47,691 bases of DNA from Nitrospira sp. (lineage in GTDB: Bacteria; Nitrospirota; Nitrospiria; Nitrospirales; Nitrospiraceae), in the NCBI GenBank assembly GCA_005116775.1, contig SWDN01000011.1:77021-124711 (forward strand), given 5' to 3'. This document shows positions 7,899 through 15,860 of the stretch, piece after piece. The notes below the pieces were generated by a model, which saw nothing but the letters and a program-made list of their open reading frames with translations, did no database searches and was not told where the DNA came from. Position 1 is the first letter of the stretch; every line of letters starts with the position of its first letter. The position numbers were made by a program, and so were the translations under genes.

Positions 7899-10800
7899 GA
7901 GATCATGCGGCTTCTCGGATCAAGACTGTTGCCGCTACCGCTTCCATTTCCTTGGTCACCGCCGCCACCTATGTTGGTATCGTGGCACAACAAGGCACCG
8001 GTGCTGGTATTGCTACACAGCTTGAACGGTGCACCTCCGTCAGCCCCACTCCCATTATGGATAACACCTCCGAAGGCCAACCCTTCTCCGAGCGACATCT
8101 TACCATTGACATTGGTAACGCCACCGGCGCCAGCTGATGTCCCGATAATGGACTCGCTATACGCCGCCCCTGTCTTGTAGTACAAGGCATAGAGATAGCT
8201 TGATCCCGAGGAGGCGCAGATATCGTTGGTCGGCGTGAAGGTCGGGAAGAAGACGATACCACCGAAGACCACAGGACTTGCCAATACTCGCTCTCCGTTC
8301 GCTGTTCCACTCTGCGGCAAAGAGGTGTACCACCCTTCCTTGCTTTGGATCAGCGCGATTAAGCTGGTATAGGAGGTGGCGCCCGCCACTCCCGTCACCT
8401 GATTGGTGCCTGCAGTCTGCCCACAATTCCCCTGCCCCAAGAGACAGACCGTGGCAGTCGAAACATCCAGCAGATCGTCGTCCGTGCAATCTGTCATACT
8501 CCCTTGAGTACATTGCATATTGATCACAGAATCTTTCACCCCGACAAAATACTGTCGCGATGTGTCCGTCTTATCGGACGCACTGAAGTATCGCCCGGTA
8601 CCAGCAAACACCCAGACTTTTGATACATCATCGATGGCAAGCGTTGGTGCGGTTACGACCGGCCCCAGCTCCAACGTGGGAGCCGTACAGGGAGAGGGGG
8701 CACAGGATCCTGTGAACGTATCGAGAATCTCGGTCGGGACCCGATTGGCGCCGGAGGCGATCCCCCATTGAGAGGCGCTCGGTTGTGCCCCATAGAGCAG
8801 ATCCGGCGCTGTTCCCGTCGATCCCAACGTTAGCCGATACAGTTTGCCTCGCCAGGGAAGGCTTCCGTCGTGGATGATCCGGCCAAAGTAGACCGCATCC
8901 GTCCGATAATCGACATTTCGATCGTAGGAAGCGATATCGCCGATGAACGAATTCCATGAGCCCACCACAAACGGCTGCACGAGACTATTTCCGGATCCCG
9001 GACCGGTGGAGAGATCGACGGCATACACTCTCGCACTTTGGGCCACGCTGCCGTCGTATCCCGTCGGACCGGACCCAGCGACCATGTACCACTTCGCACT
9101 GGTGTTGCTGACTATCGTGTCAGTTGGGCCTGAGCCGTTCACACGCACAACTTTAGGTATACTGGTAGTCAATCCAAGCTCAGGCGCTGCAAAGGACCAC
9201 AAGAGCTTAGGCGCGACTTCTGGGTTTGTGATGTCGAGCACGAAATACGCGCTGAAGAAGTCCCGAGGCGTTCCACTAATGTTGACCGTCATCTTAGGCG
9301 CACCAGTTCCACTCGCACAGGCATTGCAGCTTCCACCCATGCGGAACCCTCCAATGAGGATCGTCCCCCATCCATTAGGATGGTCCGTATCCGGCGTGAA
9401 GATGCGGACATCCGCCACCGTCGGTTGCAGATCCACATAGTACACGTGCTGGTAGTCAGCTCTCGTCAACCATTGTAGTTGCGGAAGGAGCTGATAGGGG
9501 ATGAACCCCCAGAGTTCGTCTCCGACCAAAGGGCCTGAACTATTGTCCGTTGGCGTTCGCGTAAACCATCCATGCTCAACGATTGGAGTCGTGACAGTCC
9601 CTGTGGAAGGGTCATCTCCGGCATGGTAATACCCGCCGTTAAAAGCATGCAGCATCCCGTCGTTGGCTCCTGCGTAGACGACCTGTCTGCGGTTATAGTA
9701 TTTTGCTAAGTATGCCTCGTAAGTCAGGTCTCCGAACACCGCATCGTACCGATCCGTCGGAGAGGCGACGACAACCGGAGTCGAATGAATGAGGTCGCCC
9801 AATTTCCATGTCTTGAGTGTCCCGCTCCCGGCCGGCACTTGCAACCGACGATCCCGAAGGGCTGCTTGCTCGGCACAGACCGAGGGTTCGCACCCACGGA
9901 TGAAGTTGATGATTGCATCAGCCGTGAAAGGCGCCGTGGCCGCAGCGCGCAAATACGGGCCCAGGGTTGCCGAATTGGCTGTGCTGAAAGGCATCTGCTC
10001 TCCCGAATCGACCACCCCGTTGTTGTTCGTATCCACCCAGGTATAAATATTCCTCGTACTGGCGTCCTTTAATGCCAGCTGCTTCCCCGCCTCCCAGACC
10101 GGCTTGATTGAACTCAGCGGTAGATCGCAGGGAAGGCAGTCAAGATTGTTGATGATGTTATTGCCGTCTTTATCATCTGGAAGCCCATCCGCTGGACTGG
10201 TATCGTCGTAGTAGTCTACTTTGACCAGATTGGCGCTAGCGTCATAACGAGTCACAAGGATCTTGTCTTGGTTGTAGATAAGCTTCATATCTCCATTCGA
10301 GTCTTCTCGAAGGTTGCCGAAGGTGTCGATGAATAGGCTCTGCGAATAACCGGTCCACGTCACATCCTTCAGTGTGTCTGGCTCGAACGTGCTGGGATAA
10401 AAATAGGATTGATACAGAGCGCCCTCACCGGTCGTGGAGGTCGCCAAGACGGAGACCGACGACCCTGCCGCACTCTTTCTCAGAATACTGGAGATCGTGG
10501 CGAGCAGCTTGTCCTGAAGGTCGTCCACATTCGAAGACTCGAAATAGGCATCGGGAATTCCGTCCGGTGTGGCCACGCCGGTAAAATTATTCTCTTTGTC
10601 CCACTCGCTGGTTTGGGGAATACCGTCGTTGTTGCTGTCCTCGAAGGCACCCAATCTGGCAGTCTGGGCCAAAATGCTTCGCCCATTGATATTGCCGAAC
10701 GCGAAGAACGTATAGACGGAGAGATTCTGGGTGCCAGGCAGACAATGGCCTGTCACACTGATGACGGCAATCGTGCCGTCGGCGGTTCCACTACAGGGGC

Positions 10801-12349
10801 GCAGGTCAGTGGTATGGGCCCAGTAGGCAACAGAATCCAAATACCCGCTGCCGTTACTGGCATAGTCGGTCTTGTGTTCCGCCAGAAGCGTACTCATCGG
10901 GGTCGTGGAAAGCGTACTGCAAGCCGGTGGACCAGCAGCTGTACAGTCAGTCCCATTGTGCGGATTATCCCGCAAGCCAGCGGGAACGTTCAGGTCCTGC
11001 GTCGGCTCTCCATCGGTAAAGACGATCACAAACGTCTTGCAGCAATTCACTGGTTGTGAAGTTGTAGACCATGTCGGCGTATGATTGCTGCCGAAGAAAA
11101 ATGGGTCGCGGCCGGCAGCGCACGTCGCTGCGGACCCTCCCGTAATATACCCAGCCGTGCAGACCTCCGACCCGGTTAATGAGCTGATTTCTGGTGTCCC
11201 AATCGATCCAGTCCCGTTGGTGGCAAAATTCACACCGCCAGAACCAGAGAAGGCAATGGGGTACACATATTGGCCTGGATAGTAGTTTGAATTGAGTTGG
11301 GCCACATAGCGCACAGCATCGTAGAGACTCTCGGCGAGAGGGGTCCACGTTGAAGGAGCCGACTCGTCAACCGAGTCAATCATAGCCGCCGTATTGGTAT
11401 TGAACGTTTCGACCGAGGTTCCATTAAAATTAATCGATTGTCGCGACGCGATAGGGGTCAAAACCTGTATCCCATCCTCTGCCGCTGCGCCATTGAACAC
11501 GGCGAGGCCGAACCGAGCCTTTGCGCTGATCTGTTGAATCACGCCCACCGGCTCGCTGTACTGCGCAAAGGCGATTTCGTTCAATTCGGTTTCTACGAAT
11601 GCGTCCCCGTCAGAGGACCCGGGATTGCCGCAGCCATCAGCGTTGTTATCGTCATCAACACAGAAATCTCCGTCGCCTTCAAAGATGATTCGGATGTTCG
11701 CCGGATTCCCACCATGAGTTGCAGTCGGGATTCGCCCAACGTAGGTCAGATCACCGGTTCCTCCACTGTAAGGAATTGCATTGGTCGTCTCGCTGCTGGT
11801 CCCGAGGTTCTGTGCCTTAACAGTCGGCAAGGAGGGAGTGCCGGACGGTTTGCATGTGCCGTCGGCATTGCGGACCGGGGAAACGGTGGGATGCCAGCAG
11901 TTGCCGCCGGTCATCGCCTTTTTCACCGCATCGAAACGCCGGAAGCTGGCCCAACTGATAAAGTTGCCGTCATATTGGGTGCCGGGACAAGTCGTATTCA
12001 GAGCCGCTTTCACTACGCCGTTTTCAAATCGGTTGTCGGTCGCATCCCAGATATAGCAGCGCAACGGATCGGCGAAGCCGTTGTATCTGGTGGTCGCGAC
12101 GAAGGTCGTCACGGTTGAGCTCGCTCCAGTTGACAGGGTTCCGCAACTGGCGGCCTCACAGGCCCGGTTGTTCATGCTGCCGGAGTTGTCCATGAGGATC
12201 AGGATGTTCGGCGTTACCACGTTGGAAACGAACTGCGGCGAGGCCGTGTAATCGGCATTCGATTGTGCCGCGCTGTGGTTCGGCACCATCAGGATTCCCG
12301 TCGTGGCCACTACCAGGCTCGCTAGTATCGCAAAGGTTCGGCGATTCAT
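7883..12349 (-). CDS. pilY1: PilY1-like type IV pilus tip adhesin with vWA domain
   Basis: The 1488-residue exported protein has a signal peptide at about 1-29. A von Willebrand A domain follows at once, with MIDAS motif DNSGS at 54-58. The vWA region is rich in Cys. The C-terminal part resembles the PilC/PilY1 beta-propeller, with the phrases VVYAGANDGMLHAFNGG and ELWGFIPYQLLPQLQWL. Acidic Asn/Asp loops of calcium-binding type occur near residues 575 (DSNNDGIPQ) and 770 (DTNNNGVVD). PilY1 proteins cap type IV pili, promote pilus assembly and adhesion, and can respond to calcium or mechanical force. It follows pilX and a small exported protein in the same operon, and a GGAGGG ribosome-binding site precedes the ATG. 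Confidence 0.9.
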   Translation of the reverse strand: MNRRTFAILASLVVATTGILMVPNHSAAQSNADYTASPQFVSNVVTPNILILMDNSGSMNNRACEAASCGTLSTGASSTVTTFVATTRYNGFADPLRCYIWDATDNRFENGVVKAALNTTCPGTQYDGNFISWASFRRFDAVKKAMTGGNCWHPTVSPVRNADGTCKPSGTPSLPTVKAQNLGTSSETTNAIPYSGGTGDLTYVGRIPTATHGGNPANIRIIFEGDGDFCVDDDNNADGCGNPGSSDGDAFVETELNEIAFAQYSEPVGVIQQISAKARFGLAVFNGAAAEDGIQVLTPIASRQSINFNGTSVETFNTNTAAMIDSVDESAPSTWTPLAESLYDAVRYVAQLNSNYYPGQYVYPIAFSGSGGVNFATNGTGSIGTPEISSLTGSEVCTAGYITGGSAATCAAGRDPFFFGSNHTPTWSTTSQPVNCCKTFVIVFTDGEPTQDLNVPAGLRDNPHNGTDCTAAGPPACSTLSTTPMSTLLAEHKTDYASNGSGYLDSVAYWAHTTDLRPCSGTADGTIAVISVTGHCLPGTQNLSVYTFFAFGNINGRSILAQTARLGAFEDSNNDGIPQTSEWDKENNFTGVATPDGIPDAYFESSNVDDLQDKLLATISSILRKSAAGSSVSVLATSTTGEGALYQSYFYPSTFEPDTLKDVTWTGYSQSLFIDTFGNLREDSNGDMKLIYNQDKILVTRYDASANLVKVDYYDDTSPADGLPDDKDGNNIINNLDCLPCDLPLSSIKPVWEAGKQLALKDASTRNIYTWVDTNNNGVVDSGEQMPFSTANSATLGPYLRAAATAPFTADAIINFIRGCEPSVCAEQAALRDRRLQVPAGSGTLKTWKLGDLIHSTPVVVASPTDRYDAVFGDLTYEAYLAKYYNRRQVVYAGANDGMLHAFNGGYYHAGDDPSTGTVTTPIVEHGWFTRTPTDNSSGPLVGDELWGFIPYQLLPQLQWLTRADYQHVYYVDLQPTVADVRIFTPDTDHPNGWGTILIGGFRMGGSCNACASGTGAPKMTVNISGTPRDFFSAYFVLDITNPEVAPKLLWSFAAPELGLTTSIPKVVRVNGSGPTDTIVSNTSAKWYMVAGSGPTGYDGSVAQSARVYAVDLSTGPGSGNSLVQPFVVGSWNSFIGDIASYDRNVDYRTDAVYFGRIIHDGSLPWRGKLYRLTLGSTGTAPDLLYGAQPSASQWGIASGANRVPTEILDTFTGSCAPSPCTAPTLELGPVVTAPTLAIDDVSKVWVFAGTGRYFSASDKTDTSRQYFVGVKDSVINMQCTQGSMTDCTDDDLLDVSTATVCLLGQGNCGQTAGTNQVTGVAGATSYTSLIALIQSKEGWYTSLPQSGTANGERVLASPVVFGGIVFFPTFTPTNDICASSGSSYLYALYYKTGAAYSESIIGTSAGAGGVTNVNGKMSLGEGLAFGGVIHNGSGADGGAPFKLCSNTSTGALLCHDTNIGGGGDQGNGSGSGNSLDPRSRMISWINQ

Positions 12350-12417
12350 GGCAAGTCCCTCCTCATTCGTTGATGCTCACAATAACCAACATTCGACATA
12401 GATCATCCATCAATTCG

Positions 12418-12723
12418 TTACTGCGGATTCGTGACAATCATTGACTGAATTTGCCCGCCTTTGAGAACGTATTTGACGAGCCCCGTTGGCCGGATGTCTT
12501 CGACCGCCAGTGGCTGGCCTTCATGGTCGAGGATTACCGCCTCCTGCATGATGCGATAGGTATAGCCATTGATCTGGATATCCTCTTTGCCGACCGCCGT
12601 GACCTTCCCATCCTTCATTTGCGCGACGACCGCAGCCGTGGGCATCTCCGCCAGGCTGATCGTCTCCAGTCCCAACCATCCTGACAGAGCGACTCCCACA
12701 AGGAATGCCATTCGGTATGTCAT
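12418..12723 (-). CDS. Small exported protein of unknown function in pilX-pilY1 operon
   Basis: I do not recognise a named family. The 101-residue product has a signal peptide (about 1-25, ending LAEMPT) and a mature part of about 75 residues predicted as mostly beta-strand, with regular V/I/Y alternation (for example DIQINGYTYRIMQEAVILD). Short proteins of this style, with an RVxxI...Y turn, occur beside pilY1 in several pilus operons. It lies 12 bp after pilX and 68 bp before pilY1. A periplasmic helper for PilY1 export or folding is possible but is only an inference from position. Confidence 0.6.
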   Translation of the reverse strand: MTYRMAFLVGVALSGWLGLETISLAEMPTAAVVAQMKDGKVTAVGKEDIQINGYTYRIMQEAVILDHEGQPLAVEDIRPTGLVKYVLKGGQIQSMIVTNPQ

Positions 12724-12736
12724 GATCGTCAGCTCC

Positions 12737-13354
12737 CTATGTAATCTTCTTGGAACATTCCACTGCGCTTACGTTCTTTATACACGCGTATACGGCGGTC
12801 TCCGAGCTGACGGTTCCTGTCGCGGCGTTTGTGGCTACGCAGTTGATGCGATACACGAAAGTATAATTCCCTTGCTGTGAGCCTTGAGTATTGTGGTGAT
12901 ACAGCCGGTCAATGTCCCCAGTCACGGCAAAGCCTCCGACGGCCATCCTCAGATTGGGGGGATTCGATGCTGCGGTATCGAGACTGTTTGTCATGCCGGG
13001 GGCTCCTTTTATCTCCTGACGCAATGTGTCTGCAATAGCTACAGGCACTGGACCTCCGGCGGTCTCCAGAAATGCTGGGGGAATCGCTGCCGCGTTTTGT
13101 GGCATCCAGGCCTGTCGAATAACGTTCACCCCCACGCCGATACAGGAGCCCGCCGCCGCTGCCGCCGTTTCACCGCTTCGAACGAACCCCGACATTCTGT
13201 TTTCCGACCCGGTGATTGTCAGTGAGGCAATGCCTATGATGGTCATGACGACGAGCAACAGCATGACCGTCATTAGCGCGACCCCTTCTTGGCCAGGCTT
13301 CATTCCTTTTCTCGAACCGCTCTGTTGTCCTCTTTGCACGGTACGGTCGTTCAT
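12737..13354 (-). CDS. pilX: PilX-like minor pilin
   Basis: The encoded 205-residue protein has a basic leader of about 24 residues ending in Gly (GQEG), then a hydrophobic helix starting VALMTVMLLLVVMTIIGIASLTITG. The helix continues into the SENRMSGF motif typical of PilX_N. Position +5 is Thr and not the usual Glu, as in tip-located pseudopilins such as GspK. Its ATG overlaps the pilW stop as ATGA. With FimT, PilV and PilW it would form the priming complex on which PilY1 sits. The processing enzyme would be the prepilin peptidase encoded at about 21.2-22.0 kb. Confidence 0.87.
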   Translation of the reverse strand: MNDRTVQRGQQSGSRKGMKPGQEGVALMTVMLLLVVMTIIGIASLTITGSENRMSGFVRSGETAAAAAGSCIGVGVNVIRQAWMPQNAAAIPPAFLETAGGPVPVAIADTLRQEIKGAPGMTNSLDTAASNPPNLRMAVGGFAVTGDIDRLYHHNTQGSQQGNYTFVYRINCVATNAATGTVSSETAVYACIKNVSAVECSKKIT

Positions 13355-14454
13355 GATTCCATATTCCTTACTTGAATGGTTCTGGTCAGCACTCTTCGCC
13401 GCTGTTGAGCATAGGTCACAGCGTTGAAACCCGCATCGGCATTGGGATTATGGTCGCTCACGATTACCGGCCCCCCAGTATTTGCCGCAAGGACTGTCGT
13501 TTCCGATAGTCCCTGATCTGCCTGGGGTTGTCTGGCAACGATGGTAACCTGGACCGTTTTGATTTTTCCCGGCGTCATTGGCGCAAGAGCCCACGTGTTG
13601 TTGGTGATCAAATCACCCTGCGTAAAATTTCCACCAGAAGCGTCTTGGTCGTCGATGACTCCGTTCGGCCCCGACGGATTGGGTGCGAGAATATTGCACC
13701 CGTCGCAGCCATAGGCGAATTGCACATCTTCGATCCCGTCCACAATCGAGACGCCATTGCGCGTCAAACAGGTGGTGGTCCCTCCACATGTGGCCGGAAC
13801 AGTCGAAATGGCATAGGTCACGCATTGCAATAAGAAGACAGGCGTGCCGATCGGAAACGCGGTAGCGCCAGACGGGATCGAGGGTATCGGCTTCCCCAAC
13901 CCCAGCGTGGTAGCTGCCACAGCGGTAATCGTGGTTGGATGGCTCCCTCCTATCGACACCACAGATCCGAGGACCATTCCTGCAGTCGTCAGCGCTGTAA
14001 TATCGGCAGCTGCTAGCGTGATTATATTGTCGTTCGAGGCTGCAACAGCAGTGAGTACCGGTCCTCCCCCCCCCACGGTGCCACCCACCGTGGCAGGCAC
14101 AATCAACCTGATCGAATCCGGCCCCGTATCGTTGATCGCCCCAACGGCTCCACCTGGCGTGTTATCTATTGGAACGATCGCGACTGGCTGTGCAGGGGTT
14201 CCCACTGTGCAGGCACCGATGGTGCCGGTCATGTTGAATCCCGCAAGTTTGATGTCTTGCGAAATCAGGTCCATGGCTAACCGGACGTTTTGCTGCGTGT
14301 CGGCGACTCGTTCGTTGACTGTCGTTGCCTTGTTACTGGAGATCAAAATGGCAAACGCCGCCGCCACAATCACCATGCCAATGAGGCCCCCGACCATGAC
14401 TTCAATAAGCGTGAAGCCCTTTTCCTCAAATCTATTTTCTGACATAGACGTCAT
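13351..14454 (-). CDS. pilW: PilW-like minor pilin
   Basis: The 367-residue prepilin has a short leader with cleavage site EKG/FTLIEV, Glu at +5 and the long N-terminal helix. The sequence RVADTQQNVRLAMDLISQDIKLAGFNMTG is the PilW/GspJ signature. The large C-terminal part is rich in Gly, Ala, Thr and Val and contains CVTYAISTVPATC and a VDGIEDVQFAYGCDGC segment typical of PilW proteins. The gene lies between pilV and pilX. The protein is long for the family (often 200-350 residues) but shows no sign of damage. A second, shorter pilW-like gene lies at about 19.2-20.0 kb. Confidence 0.88.
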   Translation of the reverse strand: MTSMSENRFEEKGFTLIEVMVGGLIGMVIVAAAFAILISSNKATTVNERVADTQQNVRLAMDLISQDIKLAGFNMTGTIGACTVGTPAQPVAIVPIDNTPGGAVGAINDTGPDSIRLIVPATVGGTVGGGGPVLTAVAASNDNIITLAAADITALTTAGMVLGSVVSIGGSHPTTITAVAATTLGLGKPIPSIPSGATAFPIGTPVFLLQCVTYAISTVPATCGGTTTCLTRNGVSIVDGIEDVQFAYGCDGCNILAPNPSGPNGVIDDQDASGGNFTQGDLITNNTWALAPMTPGKIKTVQVTIVARQPQADQGLSETTVLAANTGGPVIVSDHNPNADAGFNAVTYAQQRRRVLTRTIQVRNMES

Positions 14455-14468
14455 CTCGCTCTCGCCGG

Positions 14469-14957
14469 CTACTCAGGAGCCAAGACGGTTGTGAATGTGG
14501 CCGTTTTTGCTGGCGCACCGCTTTGAGCATTCGCGGTCCAGAACACTGACACCGTTACTAAAAATTGGTTGAGCGTGACAGGATTCAAGGTCGGGTCGGC
14601 ATCCAACCGCACGACCGCAACCGTTCCTCGTGCCGTCGTCAATCCCGAGGTGTTGACCAACGCTTGCCACTGGAGACAGTCCCCACGTGCCATCACCTGG
14701 GCAGCAGGAATCCCTGCACAGCCGACGGTTGTATTGAGCGACTGATAGGACAAGGCGTTCGTCCTGTTAAACTTGATCCGTTCCATCATGTCCGACGCGA
14801 TATTTGTGACACGACCCGATTCATTAGCACTGATATTTCCTCCAAGCGAAATGCCTTGCATCCCCGCTAGCGCTAGTAGGCCGACGGCTAGAATCGCTGA
14901 GGCCACCATCCCCTCGATCAATGTAAAGCCGCCTTGCTGGACGACGTTTGATTGCAC
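14469..14957 (-). CDS. pilV: PilV-like minor pilin
   Basis: This is a class III prepilin with cleavage site QGG/FTLIEG, Glu at +5 and the segment MVASAILAVGLLALAGMQGISL, which is the PilV/GspI signature. RVTNIASDMMERIKFNR follows. Two Cys bound a loop (GCAGIPAAQVMARGDC). The GTG at 14957 was chosen over the further upstream start at 15005 because GGAGGA lies directly before it and it avoids overlap with fimT. The protein is about 162 residues. It belongs to the fimT-pilV-pilW-pilX-pilY1 operon and acts at the pilus tip or in pilus initiation. Confidence 0.86.
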   Translation of the reverse strand: MQSNVVQQGGFTLIEGMVASAILAVGLLALAGMQGISLGGNISANESGRVTNIASDMMERIKFNRTNALSYQSLNTTVGCAGIPAAQVMARGDCLQWQALVNTSGLTTARGTVAVVRLDADPTLNPVTLNQFLVTVSVFWTANAQSGAPAKTATFTTVLAPE

Positions 14958-14980
14958 GACGTTCCTCCTCCAATGTGCCG

Positions 14981-15571
14981 TCACGGACAGATCGCCATCG
15001 CACACCAGTTCACCTTGCCAGACGGCTTCACCACAACTGAAAATATAGTCCCTTGATTAGAGAAAAAACTGACCGTTTGATCGGCAACCCCCCCTCCAAC
15101 TCTCATCCCTTGTGGGCTAAACGAAATGGTTCCAAGGATCCCAGGAGGAGAGGACAGGAAGTCTGTCACCACGACAGTCGGCGGCGGAGTCGGATTGGTT
15201 ACCACACTCATACTACCGCCTGTTATGCTTGTCGGAAGCATCACAGGTCCACCGGCCGCGTTCCCATTGAATAGGATGCTTACCCGCCCATCCACAGCTT
15301 TCGTAAAGGTCGCTACCAGAGTGGCATTTCTGTTTTTTGCTGCCATCCTGCCAAGGGTAAGATTCGATGCAAATTCACTGCTAATCTGCCGCGCTTCGGT
15401 ACGAGCGATCCAACTCTGGTAGGTCGGAGCTGCCACAGCCGCCGCGATTCCTACAATGCCCACTGCAATCATGATCTCAATCAGCGTGAAGCCTCGTTCA
15501 CGAGACTTCCAGCGAGGTCGACAATCCGTTCTATTTTGCCCTAATCTATCCATAACGTCGTAAGCCACCAC
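14981..15571 (-). CDS. fimT: FimT/GspH-like minor pilin
   Basis: This is the first gene of the pilY1-containing minor pilin operon. The prepilin has a basic leader of about 26 residues and cleavage site ERG/FTLIEI, with Glu at +5. The helix continues as MIAVGIVGIAAAVAAPTYQSW and then EARQISSEFASNLTLGRMAAKNRNATLVATF, the FimT/GspH pattern. Two Cys near the C-terminus (NWCAMAIC) may form a disulphide. GTG starts at 15571 or 15568 and an ATG at 15553 are all possible; the leader length fits any of them. An extended -10 promoter is predicted about 50 bp upstream. Some FimT proteins bind DNA during uptake, but this cannot be decided here. Confidence 0.86.
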   Translation of the reverse strand: MVAYDVMDRLGQNRTDCRPRWKSRERGFTLIEIMIAVGIVGIAAAVAAPTYQSWIARTEARQISSEFASNLTLGRMAAKNRNATLVATFTKAVDGRVSILFNGNAAGGPVMLPTSITGGSMSVVTNPTPPPTVVVTDFLSSPPGILGTISFSPQGMRVGGGVADQTVSFFSNQGTIFSVVVKPSGKVNWCAMAICP

Positions 15572-15860
15572 GCAAGGGACATGCCGATGGTTGTCACCTC
15601 GTCAACATTTGCAACGTATTGAAAGCATAGCAGGGAGTTGAATCCTGGCAAGGCGCACAAGCTAGACCCCTGACAACTTGGAGCAAATTTTGGCTCAAAG
15701 TCAGCACAATTTACGCCTATTGATCTATATAGTTAGATTCACAAAGGCTTTTATAGAGCTACGAGCAGATTGAATAAGTATAGGAACGGGGGCGAGACTT
15801 CGGCTCAACAATTGACAAATGGACAGTATCGTACAGGGGAAACCTTGATGAGGCCGATGG
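15572..15860. other. Intergenic region between the two pilus gene clusters
   Basis: These 289 bp separate the 3' end of the pilus ATPase gene from the 5' end of fimT. They hold the predicted fimT promoter and an imperfect dyad at 15681-15696 (GAGC ... GCTC, 12 of 16 positions symmetrical), about 30 bp upstream of the -35 box. The part from 15700 to 15830 is AT-richer than its surroundings. I see no reading frame with coding character and no clear intrinsic terminator. Confidence 0.5.
15624..15651 (-). promoter_or_regulatory. Predicted extended -10 promoter for the fimT-pilY1 operon
   Basis: On the - strand, -35 TTGCCA (15651-15646, 5 of 6) is followed by 16 bp and -10 TATGCT (15629-15624, 4 of 6), with the extended TGC directly before the -10 box. 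Initiation would fall roughly 45 nt before the fimT start. Confidence 0.45.

Noticed and set aside
15660-15720. Possible sigma54 promoter upstream of fimT
   Set aside because: No GG/GC pair with the -24/-12 spacing is present. The TTTGCT-like element lacks the matching TGGCAC.
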